Below are positions 50,353 to 58,959 of a stretch of 64,000 nt of DNA, piece after piece. The position numbers and the translations under genes were made by a program. The notes under the pieces were generated by a model. It made no database searches. It was not told where the DNA came from and was given only the letters and a program-made list of their open reading frames with translations. Where the stretch lies: NCBI RefSeq assembly GCF_008365375.1, contig NZ_QOKW01000010.1:150068-214067 (forward strand), given 5' to 3'. Origin of the DNA: Roseomonas genomospecies 6. GTDB taxonomy: Bacteria; Pseudomonadota; Alphaproteobacteria; Azospirillales; Azospirillaceae. The number at the start of each line of letters is the position of its first letter. Within the stretch, counting starts at the first letter, position 1.

Positions 50353-51249
50353 TCACGAGGCCGGCATCTCGCCGGTCACCCAATAGTCCACGCGCTGCTT
50401 GTTGTTGGCGATGTAGTTGTCGATCGCCTTCTCATAGGAGCTGTTGTCGGCCTCCAGCATGATCGCCTCCAGATCCTCCAGCGGCAGATACATGCGGGTC
50501 AGGAACTCGGCCACCTTCGGATGGTCCTGGTAGAAGGTCTTGCGGGCCATGACGTGGATGCGCTCCAGGCCGCCCAGCGAGCCCTTCGGGTCCTCCAGGT
50601 AGCGCAGCTTCCACTTGGCGAACTTCCAATGCGGGCTCCAGGCGGTGACGGCGATCCAATCCTCGCGCTTCTCGGCCCGGCCCAGGGCGGCGGCCATCGC
50701 GGCGCCGCTGGAGGACACCAGCTCGTAATCCTTCAGGCCGTAGTCCTTCAGCGCCTTCTCCGACACCTGCATCAGGCCCGAACCGGGGTCGATGCCCTGG
50801 ATCTTCCCCTTCAGCTTCTCCCGCACCTCCGGCTTGGCGAGGTCGGCGATGGTCTTCACCTGATCCTCCGGCACATAGTCCGGCACGGCCCAGCCCAGAC
50901 GGGCGCGGGTGTAGAGCATGCCCAGCGGGACGATGTCCTTGCCCACCTTGTCCAGGTAGGAGGCGTGGGTGGTCGGCAGCCAGGACATCATCATGAAGTC
51001 CAGATCGCCCTTGGCAAGCCCCTGATACTGCAGGCCGATGTCGGCCAGCACCAGCTCCACCGGCTGATCCAGCCGTTCCTGGATGAGGCGTTCAGCGAGC
51101 TTGGTCACCGCCTCGGCGTCGGACCAGGCGGTCCAGCCGATGCGGACCGGCTTCTTCTCCTCGGCGGCGACGCTGGCGGAGGACAGGGCGGTGCTGCCGA
51201 TCACGGCGGCGACGCCAAGGGCCATCATCTTCAGAAACGTGCGTCTCAT
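50353..51249 (-). CDS. Glycine-betaine/quaternary-amine ABC transporter substrate-binding protein
   Basis: 298 residues, start at 51249 behind AAAGGA. Signal peptide MRRTFLKMMALGVAAVIGST ending SVAAEEK. OpuAC-family domain: VRIGWTAWSDAEAVTKLAER, LVLADIGLQYQGLAKGDLDF, MMMSWLPTTHASYLDKVG and WIAVTAWSPHWKFAKWKLRYL. Several Trp residues (in SWLP, TAWSPHWK) could form the aromatic cage for a trimethylammonium head group. It is the third gene of a minus-strand ProV-ProW-ProX-type operon. Substrate choice (betaine, choline, carnitine or proline betaine) is open. Confidence 0.88.
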   Translation of the reverse strand: MRRTFLKMMALGVAAVIGSTALSSASVAAEEKKPVRIGWTAWSDAEAVTKLAERLIQERLDQPVELVLADIGLQYQGLAKGDLDFMMMSWLPTTHASYLDKVGKDIVPLGMLYTRARLGWAVPDYVPEDQVKTIADLAKPEVREKLKGKIQGIDPGSGLMQVSEKALKDYGLKDYELVSSSGAAMAAALGRAEKREDWIAVTAWSPHWKFAKWKLRYLEDPKGSLGGLERIHVMARKTFYQDHPKVAEFLTRMYLPLEDLEAIMLEADNSSYEKAIDNYIANNKQRVDYWVTGEMPAS

Positions 51250-51290
51250 GCAAAAAATCCTTTGTCTGGTATGGCTTTGGGGATGGCGGT

Positions 51291-52229
51291 TCATCCCGCT
51301 TCCGTGACTCCGTGCGTGGGAGACGTGTGCGCGTCGTCCCTTGGCCGTTCCGCGCTGCGGCGGTTCAGCAGGGAGCGCAGGACGGACCGGGGGCTGCGGC
51401 CCCCCGCGTCCGTGGTTCCGAAGCTCTGGGTGATGCGGTCGAGCAGGATCGCCAGGATCACCACGGCCAGCCCGCCTTCGACGCCCAGGCCGATGTCCAG
51501 CCGCTGGATGCCGCGCAGCACCTCGTTGCCGACGCCGCCCGCCCCGATCATCGAGGCGATGACGACCATCGACAGCGACAGCATGATGGTCTGGTTGATG
51601 CCCGCCATGATCGACGGCAGCGCGGTCGGCATCTGCACCTTGAACAGGAGCTGGCGCGGCGTGCAGCCGAAGGCGAGGCCGGCCTCCACCAATTCGTGCG
51701 GGACCTGCCGGATGCCCAGGCTGGTAAGCCGGACGACCGGCGGCATGGCGAAGATGATCGTCGCGATGATCCCCGGCACCCGGCCCAGCCCGAACAGCAT
51801 CGCCGCCGGGATCAGATAGACGAAGGCCGGCATGGTCTGCATCAGGTCCAGCGCCGGTCGCACCACCGCCTCCACGCGGTCGTTGCGCGCCGCGACGATG
51901 CCCAGCGGAACGCCGACGACGAGAGCGATGGCGGTCGCCGTCAGAACCAGCGCCAGCGTGTCCACCGTCTGGTGCCACATGCCCAGCCCGGCGACGACCA
52001 GCAGCGAGGCCGCCGCGAACAGCGCGAAGCGCCAGCCGTTCCGCCACAGCCCGATCAGCACCACGATGGCGGCCAGCCCCGCGCCGGGCAGAAAGGTCAG
52101 AGCGGCCTGAACGCCGTCCGCGACCGCCCCGACCACGAGGTCGATGCCGTCGAACAGCCATTGGGCGTGGTCCAGGAGGAACATCACCGCGGCGTCGGCC
52201 CAATCGCCGATGGGAAGCTTGAAGTCCAT
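51291..52229 (-). CDS. Glycine-betaine-type ABC transporter permease (ProW/OpuAB type)
   Basis: 312 residues. Hydrophobic segments from about residue 55 onwards; QTVDTLALVLTATAIALVVG and PLGIVAARNDRVEAVVRPAL start the permease domain, and the EAA loop is VPHELVEAGLAFGCTPRQLLF, followed by PSIMAGINQTIMLSLSMVVI. A hydrophilic C-terminal tail of about 35 residues is unusual. It lies 2 bases after the ATPase gene and 41 bases before the binding-protein gene. Confidence 0.9.
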   Translation of the reverse strand: MDFKLPIGDWADAAVMFLLDHAQWLFDGIDLVVGAVADGVQAALTFLPGAGLAAIVVLIGLWRNGWRFALFAAASLLVVAGLGMWHQTVDTLALVLTATAIALVVGVPLGIVAARNDRVEAVVRPALDLMQTMPAFVYLIPAAMLFGLGRVPGIIATIIFAMPPVVRLTSLGIRQVPHELVEAGLAFGCTPRQLLFKVQMPTALPSIMAGINQTIMLSLSMVVIASMIGAGGVGNEVLRGIQRLDIGLGVEGGLAVVILAILLDRITQSFGTTDAGGRSPRSVLRSLLNRRSAERPRDDAHTSPTHGVTEAG

Positions 52230-52231
52230 GG

Positions 52232-53428
52232 TCAGCGCGTCCGTCCAAGGGTTTCCAGATAGGCGGTCTTGGAGATCGCCCCGACATAGGCGCCCTGCCC
52301 GTCCACCACCGGCAGCGGGCACGGGGCCGACGCGATCAGCGGCAGCACCTCGTCCATCGGCAGATCGGCGGGCACCGGCTCGATGCCCGGCAGCAGAGCC
52401 TCGTCCAGCGTGGCGGAACCGTTGTGCCGCTCGATGGCGGTGACCAGCGTTTCCACCGACACCACGCCGTGGAAGCGGCGGCGCCCGTCCTGGACATAGC
52501 CGAACTCGCGGTCGCGCTCCCGCAACTGGCGGACGGCGGCGCGCGGGCCTTCGCCCGTGTGCCGGATCAGCGTCACCTGATCGCGCCGGGCGATGTCGCC
52601 CGCCGTCAGGATCTTGGTGACGTCGATGTTGCGGAAGAAGGAGCGGACGTAATCGTTGGCCGGCTGCTTCAGGATTTCATCGGGGCGCCCGACCTGGATG
52701 ATCCGGCCGCCCTCCATGATGGCCAGCCGGTCGCCGATGCGGATCGCCTCGTCCAGATCGTGGCTGATGAAGACGATGGTGCGCTGCCGTTCGGTCTGAA
52801 GGCGCAGCAATTCGTCCTGCATTTCCGTCCGGATCAGCGGATCGAGGGCCGAGAAGGCTTCGTCCATCAGCAGGACGGACGGCTCGTTGGCGAGCGCGCG
52901 GGCCAGCCCGACGCGCTGCTGCATGCCGCCCGACAGCTCCCGCGGGAAGCTTTCCGCGTAGGCGCCGAGGCCGACCGCGTCCAGCGCCTGCTGCGCCTTG
53001 TCGCGCCGCGCCTTCAGGCTTTCCCCGGCGATCTCCAGCCCGAAGGCGGCGTTCTCCCACACCCGCAGATGCGGCAGCAGGGCGAAGGACTGGAACACCA
53101 TGCCCAGGTCGCGCCGCCGCAACTCGGTCAGGTCGGCGCGCGACAGCTTGGTGATGTCCCGCCCGTCGATCAGAATCTCTCCGGCGGTCGGGTCGATCAG
53201 CCGGTTGAGCATCCGAACCAGCGTCGATTTGCCGGAGCCCGACAGGCCCATGATGACGAAGATTTCGCCCGCCTCGACCTCGAAGCTGGCGTCCTGGACG
53301 CCGACGGTCTGGCCGGTGCGTTTGAAGATCTCTTCCTTGGAAAGACCCGCCTTCAGCAGGTCGAGCGCCTGACGGGGGTGGCGCCCGAAAATCCGGGTGA
53401 CGCCGTTTACGGCAATTTTCGCGGTCAT
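52232..53428 (-). CDS. Glycine-betaine/proline ABC transporter ATP-binding protein (ProV/OpuAA type)
   Basis: 398 residues, start at 53428 behind GGAGG. It opens with the ProV-specific extension [20 protein letters not shown], then Walker [10 protein letters not shown], signature [17 protein letters not shown], Walker [13 protein letters not shown] and switch HDLDEA. The C-terminal part from about residue 270 has paired CBS motifs ([15 protein letters not shown] ... [16 protein letters not shown]) that in OpuA sense ionic strength or cyclic di-AMP. It therefore probably powers osmotically regulated uptake of a compatible solute. Confidence 0.92.
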   Translation of the reverse strand: MTAKIAVNGVTRIFGRHPRQALDLLKAGLSKEEIFKRTGQTVGVQDASFEVEAGEIFVIMGLSGSGKSTLVRMLNRLIDPTAGEILIDGRDITKLSRADLTELRRRDLGMVFQSFALLPHLRVWENAAFGLEIAGESLKARRDKAQQALDAVGLGAYAESFPRELSGGMQQRVGLARALANEPSVLLMDEAFSALDPLIRTEMQDELLRLQTERQRTIVFISHDLDEAIRIGDRLAIMEGGRIIQVGRPDEILKQPANDYVRSFFRNIDVTKILTAGDIARRDQVTLIRHTGEGPRAAVRQLRERDREFGYVQDGRRRFHGVVSVETLVTAIERHNGSATLDEALLPGIEPVPADLPMDEVLPLIASAPCPLPVVDGQGAYVGAISKTAYLETLGRTR

Positions 53429-54056
53429 CCGCTGATGCCTCCGCTCTTGGCAAAATGCGTGTGGTTCCGGACCCCGAAAGGGACCGGTCCGTCTTGCAGC
53501 CTTCATTGGAAGCAGGGGGAAGCAGGGGCGTGCCGGGGTGGAGAGGCACGCAAGGCAAGGACTTTCGTCCGCACGCCAACATTTCTGACAGCCGCAGGGC
53601 GACTGCCTCCCGCCAACCACAGGGAAAGTAAAACTACATGAGAAAACGCAAAAACAGCGAAGACTCATGAAATCGAAGGCTAAAGAAACAAGAAAACAGA
53701 TTCATCTATGCATGCATGCCGATTTCACCTCTGAAACATACTGGGTTTGTAGGGATATGTGCGCACGAAATTGCGCCCCTGAAGCGCGTTCAAGAGAGCA
53801 ATTCCTGGCCGCCACTGACAAGAGGCTAACAAACTTTAGGAGAGATTTGAAGCCTTTTTGTGTCTCGGTTGGATATGGCGCTGGATCAATGTCGTTAAAA
53901 CTCGAATCGATATGCTATTTTTCCTATTACCGCACCGCTGCTTCTTGCAATCCGCCGCTCCGCGATATGCCCTGCGGCGACCAGCGTGTTGTGGCGAAGG
54001 ACCGGTTGCGGCACCATATCCGCCTGTCTTCCGTCTCCGGTCAGCAAGGGGCCTTG
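53429..54056. other. Long AT-enriched divergent intergenic region
   Basis: 628 bases between the betaine transporter (minus) and the M3 peptidase (plus). GC content drops sharply at about 53620-53960 compared with the flanks. The peptidase reading frame is open from 53667, but that stretch has AT-rich codon use, many Cys and Lys and no family similarity, so I treat it as non-coding. Promoters for both neighbours are expected here, and an osmotic control element for the transporter would be logical, but no specific motif stands out. Confidence 0.5.
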
Positions 54057-56096
54057 ATGAGCAACCCGTTCTTCGAAACCTGGACCACGCCCTTCGGCCT
54101 GCCGCCCTTCGACCGCATCCAGGCCGAGCATTTTCCGCCCGCCTTCGACCATGGCATGGCGGAGAGCATCGCGGAGATCGAGGCGATCACCGGAAACCCC
54201 GACGCCCCCACCTTCGCCAACACCATCGAGGCGATGGAGCGCGGCGGGCGGTTCCTGGACCGGGTCGGCGGCGTGTTCTGGAACCTGAACTCCAGCAACA
54301 CCACCGACGCGCTGGAGACCATCGCGCGCGACTACGCGCCGAAATTCGCCCAGCATTCCATGCGCATCGCGCTGGACCCGGCGCTGTTCGCCCGCGTCGC
54401 CGACCTGTACGAGCGGCGCGCGACGCTGGACCTCGCCCCCGACCAGTTGCGCCTGCTGGAACGCCAGCATCTGGGCTTCGTGCGCAGCGGCGCGCTGCTG
54501 CCGCCGGACGCCAAGGCCCGCATGAGCGCGATCACCGAGCGGCTGGCGACCCTGCACACGCTGTTCGGCCAGAATGTGCTGCACGACGAGAAGGACTGGC
54601 AGCTCGTGCTGGAGGAGAGCGACCTCGACGGCCTTCCGGACTTCGCGCGCAGCGCCGCCGCCCAGGCCGCCAAGGAGCGCGGGCAGGATGGAAAGTACGT
54701 CATCACGCTCGCCCGCTCCTCGGTGGAGCCGTTCCTGACCTTCTCGGCCCGCCGCGACCTGCGGCAGGTGGCTTACGAGGCCTGGATTCGCCGCGGCGAG
54801 CATGAGGGCGAGCACGACAACCGCCCGCTGATCCGGGAGATCGTCGCGCTGCGCACCGAGCAGGCCAAGCTGATGGGCTACGCCAGCTACGCCGACTTCA
54901 AGCTGGACGACAGCATGGCGAAGGACACCTCCGCCGTCGAACGGCTGCTGTTGCAGGTTTGGGGTCCGGCCAAGGAGAAGGCCGCCGCCGAGCGCGCGGA
55001 GCTTCAGGACTGCGCCCGTGCGGAGGGCATGAACGAGCCCATCGCCCCCTGGGACTGGCGCTATTACGCGGAGAAGGTGCGGCAGGCCAAGTACGACATC
55101 GACGAAGCGGAGGTGAAGCCTTACTTCGTTCTGGAAAACATGGTGCGCGCGGCCTTCGACACCGCCGGCCGCCTGTTCGGGCTGACCTTCACCGAGCGCC
55201 CCGACCTGCCCGTCTACCATCCCGACGTCCGTGTCTATGAGGTGACGGAGAAGGACGGTCGGCATGTCGGCATCTTCCTGCACGACAATTTCGCCCGCTC
55301 CAGCAAGCGTTCCGGCGCCTGGATGAGCAGCTACCGCAACCAGGAGAATTTCGACGGGGCGGTGTCGCCGATCATCGTCAACAACAACAACTTCTCGAAG
55401 GGCGAGCCGACGCTCCTCAGCTTCGACGACGCCGAGACGCTGTTCCACGAGTTCGGCCATTTCCTGCACGGCTGCCTCAGCAACGTGCGTTACCCGAGCC
55501 AGTCCGGCACCTCGGTCCGCCGCGACTTCGTGGAGCTGCCGTCGCAGATCTACGAACACTGGCTGGCGGTTCCGGAAACGCTGTCCACCTACGCCCGCCA
55601 TTACCGGACCGGAGAGCCGATCCCGCAGGATCTGCTGCGCCGTCTGCTGGCCGCCCGCAATTTCAACCAGGGCTTCGGCACGGTGGAGTACACCGCGGCG
55701 GCGCTTCTCGATCTGGAGTTCCACACCCGGAGCGACGCCGCCGACACGGACGTGGCCGCCTTCGAGCGGTCGGTGCTGGACAAGATCGGCATGCCGGCGG
55801 AGATCGCCGTGCGCCATCGCCCGACCCATTTCCAGCATCTGTTCGCCGGCAGCGGCTACGCCGCGGGCTATTACGCCTATCTGTGGGCGGAGGTGCTGGA
55901 CGCGGACGGGTTCGAGGCGTTCCTGGAGACGGGCAACCCCTTCGATCCGGAGCTTGCGGCGAAGCTGAAGACGATCTATTCGTCGGGCGACACCCGCGAC
56001 CCGATGGAGCTGTACACCGCCTTCCGCGGACGCGAACCGCGCATCGAGGCGCTTCTCAAGCACCGGGGCCTGACCCAATCGCTTGGGGACGCCTGA
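54057..56096 (+). CDS. M3-family metallopeptidase (oligopeptidase A / dipeptidyl carboxypeptidase type)
   Basis: 679 residues from the ATG at 54057, with AAGGGG 5 bases upstream. This matches the usual length of E. coli Dcp/PrlC-type enzymes (about 680). The N-terminus MSNPFFETWTTPFGLPPFDR is the family start. The zinc site is HEFGH at residues 464-468 in DDAETLFHEFGHFLHG, with further conserved FVELPSQIYEHWL and GYAAGYYAYLWAEVLDAD containing substrate-binding His/Tyr. It degrades short peptides in the cytoplasm (no signal peptide). Oligopeptidase versus dipeptidyl carboxypeptidase cannot be told from this alone. Confidence 0.92.
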   Translation: MSNPFFETWTTPFGLPPFDRIQAEHFPPAFDHGMAESIAEIEAITGNPDAPTFANTIEAMERGGRFLDRVGGVFWNLNSSNTTDALETIARDYAPKFAQHSMRIALDPALFARVADLYERRATLDLAPDQLRLLERQHLGFVRSGALLPPDAKARMSAITERLATLHTLFGQNVLHDEKDWQLVLEESDLDGLPDFARSAAAQAAKERGQDGKYVITLARSSVEPFLTFSARRDLRQVAYEAWIRRGEHEGEHDNRPLIREIVALRTEQAKLMGYASYADFKLDDSMAKDTSAVERLLLQVWGPAKEKAAAERAELQDCARAEGMNEPIAPWDWRYYAEKVRQAKYDIDEAEVKPYFVLENMVRAAFDTAGRLFGLTFTERPDLPVYHPDVRVYEVTEKDGRHVGIFLHDNFARSSKRSGAWMSSYRNQENFDGAVSPIIVNNNNFSKGEPTLLSFDDAETLFHEFGHFLHGCLSNVRYPSQSGTSVRRDFVELPSQIYEHWLAVPETLSTYARHYRTGEPIPQDLLRRLLAARNFNQGFGTVEYTAAALLDLEFHTRSDAADTDVAAFERSVLDKIGMPAEIAVRHRPTHFQHLFAGSGYAAGYYAYLWAEVLDADGFEAFLETGNPFDPELAAKLKTIYSSGDTRDPMELYTAFRGREPRIEALLKHRGLTQSLGDA

Positions 56097-56137
56097 CGCA
56101 CCGCCCATCGGCGCCGCAGCGATATTTACGAGGATAA

Positions 56138-56173
56138 GGGACGGGGGACGGGCCGGACGCCCTCCCCCGTCCC
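56138..56173. terminator. GC-rich hairpin before hutD
   Basis: GGGACGGGGG (56138-56147) pairs perfectly with CCCCCGTCCC (56164-56173) around a 16-base loop. It sits 41 bases after the M3 peptidase gene and 2 bases before the GAGG of hutD, so it could terminate the peptidase transcript or modulate access to the hutD ribosome site. Confidence 0.5.
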
Positions 56174-56185
56174 GTGAGGATTCTG

Positions 56186-56761
56186 ATGGCTGTTTCTCTT
56201 CTCGACCCCGCCCGCTACCGCCGCATGCCCTGGAAGAACGGCGGCGGGACGACCACCGAAATCGCCCTCCAGGAGTTGCCCGGCGACGCGGGCCGCTTCC
56301 TGTGGCGGGTCAGCATCGCCGACGTGGCGGAGGCCGGTCCCTTCTCCGCCTTCACCGGCTACGAGCGGCTGATCGCCGTGGTGGAGGGTGCCGGCATGCG
56401 GCTGACCGTGGACGGCGTTCCGGCGACCGTGACCAACCGCGCCGCGCCCTTCCGCTTTTCCGGCGACGCCGTGGTGGATTGCGCCCTGCTGGACGGGGCG
56501 ATCCGCGACTTCAACCTGATCTTCGACCGCGAGCGGGCCGACGCGCGGCTCGACATCCTGCCGGCGGACAAGGCGGCGGACATCCCGGCGGGCGGCGTGG
56601 CCCTGGTCCACGCGCTGGAGGGGGATGTGATCCTGCACACGGGGGACAGCGTGGCGCGGGTATCCCCGGGCTGGACCGCCCGGCTGGACGACACCGCCGC
56701 CACACTGGAAACCGGACCGGGCGCCTGCGCCGTGCTCGCCCGCATCGCGGTGCGCGGGTAG
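56186..56761 (+). CDS. hutD: HutD/Ves-family protein
   Basis: 191 residues from the ATG at 56186, preceded by GAGG; an in-frame GTG at 56174 overlaps the hairpin. A beta-sandwich (cupin-like) protein of the HutD/Ves family: LDPARYRRMPWKNGGGTTTE, FLWRVSIADVAEAGPFSAF, GYERLIAVVEGAGMRL, and DFNLIFDRERADARL. HutD occurs in histidine-utilisation operons of many proteobacteria, where it appears to limit or fine-tune pathway flux; its biochemical activity is not settled. Here it is convergent with, not inside, the iclR-hutF-hutG run, and 13 bases separate the two 3' ends. Confidence 0.88.
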   Translation: MAVSLLDPARYRRMPWKNGGGTTTEIALQELPGDAGRFLWRVSIADVAEAGPFSAFTGYERLIAVVEGAGMRLTVDGVPATVTNRAAPFRFSGDAVVDCALLDGAIRDFNLIFDRERADARLDILPADKAADIPAGGVALVHALEGDVILHTGDSVARVSPGWTARLDDTAATLETGPGACAVLARIAVRG

Positions 56762-56774
56762 GGGTCGCTGCCCC

Positions 56775-57563
56775 TCACCCCCGCGGCAGGTAGCCGAGCT
56801 GGTGCGAGATGGCGTCCGCCGTCTCCACCACCTTGGCCCGCAGATGGTCGAGCGTGGCGGGCTGGTCCATCACGGCGCTGGGGCCGGACAGGTTGATGGC
56901 GGCGATGACCTCCCCTCGGTGGTCGCGGATCGCCGCCGCGATGGCGACGATCCCCGACACGAAGGAGGAGCGGTTCATCGTCCAGCCGCGCTTGCGGTCC
57001 TCCGCCACCTCCTGGATCAGCGAAGTCAGCGTGACCGCCGTGGTGTCGCTGTAACGGTCCAGCCGCACCCCCGTGTAGAGCTGCGCGATGGCCTCGTCGC
57101 TAAGGCCGCTCAGCAGCATGCGGCCCATCGCGGTGGCGTGGGCCGGCAGGCGGTAGCCGACCGCGATGTTGCTGGACAGCGTCATGTGCGAATGCGCGCG
57201 GTAGACGTAGACGATCTCCGTCCCGTCGCGCACCGCCATGTGGGCGGAAATCTGCGTGCTGTCCCGCAGCCCGTCGATGTAGGGGATCGCCACCTCGATC
57301 CCGTCCAGCCCCGACAGGTAATGGTAGCCGAGCTGCATCGACCGCGGCGCCAGGCGGTAGGACTTGCCGTCCCCCGCCCGACCGATGTAGCCGAGATGCT
57401 CCAGCGTGAAGACCAGCCGGTAGGCCGAGGCCCGCCCGATCCCCAGCGCCTTGGCGATGTCGGTCAGGGACAGCGTCCGGCGCTGCGGCGTGAACAGCTC
57501 CAGGATGGCCAGCCCGCGTTGCAGCGCCGGGGCGATGTAGGTGTTCGGATCGGTCTCGCTCAT
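56775..57563 (-). CDS. IclR-family transcriptional regulator of the hut genes
   Basis: 262 residues. The N-terminal winged HTH is ALQRGLAILELFTPQRRTLS with LTDIAKALGIGRASAYRLVF; the C-terminal IclR effector domain (about 80-255) has VGYRLPAHATAMGRMLLSGL, RGWTMNRSSFVSGIVAIAAA and INLSGPSAVMD. The start codon overlaps the hutF stop as ATGA (57560-57563), so it is the last gene of the hutG-hutF-iclR operon. It probably autoregulates this operon and perhaps the divergent amino-acid importer by binding the palindromes at 59784 and 59939. Most hut operons use the GntR-type HutC, so an IclR regulator here is a variation. Confidence 0.88.
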   Translation of the reverse strand: MSETDPNTYIAPALQRGLAILELFTPQRRTLSLTDIAKALGIGRASAYRLVFTLEHLGYIGRAGDGKSYRLAPRSMQLGYHYLSGLDGIEVAIPYIDGLRDSTQISAHMAVRDGTEIVYVYRAHSHMTLSSNIAVGYRLPAHATAMGRMLLSGLSDEAIAQLYTGVRLDRYSDTTAVTLTSLIQEVAEDRKRGWTMNRSSFVSGIVAIAAAIRDHRGEVIAAINLSGPSAVMDQPATLDHLRAKVVETADAISHQLGYLPRG

Positions 57564-58948
57564 ATGTCCCGGCGCAACCCCTCGATGGCACGCCGGTAGG
57601 CGGCCAGGATGGCGTCCTCCCGGACGTGGCGGCCCTCGCGCACCACGGTCCGCCCCGCGGCGACCACGTCGCGCACAGCGTGCCCGTCGCTGGCGAAGAC
57701 ATAGGCGTCCAGAAGGCTGTCGTCCGCGCGAGAAAGCAGTTTCGGGTTGTCGGCGTCAAGCACAACCAGATCGGCGGGCTGGCCCACCCGGATACCGCCG
57801 CCCGCAACCGGTTGAGCCAGCGCTTGCGCGCCGCCGGACACCGCCGCACGATAAAGACCACCGCCGATGGACGGGCCGTCCCCGGCGCGCAGCACGTTGC
57901 GCCGCCGCTGCACCAGCCGCTGGCCGTATTCCAGGACGCGCAACTCCTCCACCGCCGAGACGCTGATGTGGCTGTCCGACCCGACGCCGAACCGCCCGCC
58001 CTGCGCCAGATAGGGAATGGCGGGGAACAGCCCGTCGCCCAGATTGGCCTCCGTCGTCGGGCAGAGCCCGGCCACCGCGCCGCTCGCCGCCAGCCCGTCC
58101 ACCTCCGCCGGGGTCAGGTGCGTGGCGTGGACGAGGCACCAGCGCGGCCCGACCGGCGCGTTCTCCAACAGCCATTCCACCGGACGCTTGCCGCTCCAGG
58201 CGACGCAATCGTCCACCTCCGCCGTCTGCTCGGCGATGTGGATGTGGATGGGCGCGCCGGGGTCGAGCGAGTCGAGGCCGGCCAGCGCGTCGCGCATCTC
58301 CTCCGGAGTCACGGCGCGCAAGGAATGCAGGGCGAGGCCGACGCGGCGGCCCGCCCGATCAGCACCCATGGCCCCCTGCATCGTGGAGACGATGGACAGC
58401 AGCCCGTCCACGTCGTTGATGAAGCGCTTCTGCCCGTCGGACGGCGGCTTGCCGCCGAAGCCGCTGTGGGCGTAGAGCACCGGCAGATGGGTCAGCCCGA
58501 TCCCCGCCGTGTCGGCGGCGGTCAGGATGCGGCGCGACATCTCCGCCCGGTCGGCGTAGGGCCGCCCATCGGCGTCGTGGTGCAGGTAATGGAACTCCGC
58601 CACCGCCGTATAGCCCTGCTTCGCCATCTCCATGTAGAGCAGCGCCGCGACGGCCTCCGCCGCCTCCGGAGTCATGCGGCGGACGAAACCGTACATGGCC
58701 TCCCGCCACGTCCAGAAGCTGTCCTCCGACGGGCCGGCGTGTTCGGTCAGCCCGGCCATGGCGCGCTGGAAGGCGTGGCTGTGCAGGTTCGGCATGCCGG
58801 GGATCACCGGCCCGGCGGCCTGGGGCAGACCATCCGCAGCCGCATCCCGCTCCACCGCCGTCAGCGTCCCCTGCGCGTCGAAGCGCAGCGCCACGTTCGA
58901 GGCCCAGCCCTCGGGAAGCAGCGCCCGTCCGCAGAAAAGCCCGTCCAT
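57560..58948 (-). CDS. hutF: Formimidoylglutamate deiminase
   Basis: 462 residues from the ATG at 58948, with GGAGG 6 bases upstream; an ATG at 58960 overlapping the hutG stop (TGATG) is in frame and possible. An amidohydrolase-superfamily Zn enzyme that hydrolyses N-formimino-L-glutamate to N-formyl-L-glutamate and ammonia. Motifs: PGMPNLHSHAFQRAM (His56, His58), EFHYLHHDADGRPY, IHIHIAEQTAEVDDC, CLVHATHLTPAEVDGLAASG, CPTTEANLGDGLFPA and GVGSDSHISVSAVEELR with the catalytic Asp. With HutG it forms the two-step lower branch of histidine degradation. HutH, HutU and HutI are not in the window. Confidence 0.94.
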   Translation of the reverse strand: MDGLFCGRALLPEGWASNVALRFDAQGTLTAVERDAAADGLPQAAGPVIPGMPNLHSHAFQRAMAGLTEHAGPSEDSFWTWREAMYGFVRRMTPEAAEAVAALLYMEMAKQGYTAVAEFHYLHHDADGRPYADRAEMSRRILTAADTAGIGLTHLPVLYAHSGFGGKPPSDGQKRFINDVDGLLSIVSTMQGAMGADRAGRRVGLALHSLRAVTPEEMRDALAGLDSLDPGAPIHIHIAEQTAEVDDCVAWSGKRPVEWLLENAPVGPRWCLVHATHLTPAEVDGLAASGAVAGLCPTTEANLGDGLFPAIPYLAQGGRFGVGSDSHISVSAVEELRVLEYGQRLVQRRRNVLRAGDGPSIGGGLYRAAVSGGAQALAQPVAGGGIRVGQPADLVVLDADNPKLLSRADDSLLDAYVFASDGHAVRDVVAAGRTVVREGRHVREDAILAAYRRAIEGLRRDI

Positions 58949-58959
58949 GCTCGCCTCCA

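Noticed and set aside
53667..54056. 130-residue N-terminal extension of the M3 peptidase
   Set aside because: The frame is open but AT-rich, Cys/Lys-rich and unlike the family; the ATG at 54057 has a ribosome site and gives the normal family length and N-terminus.
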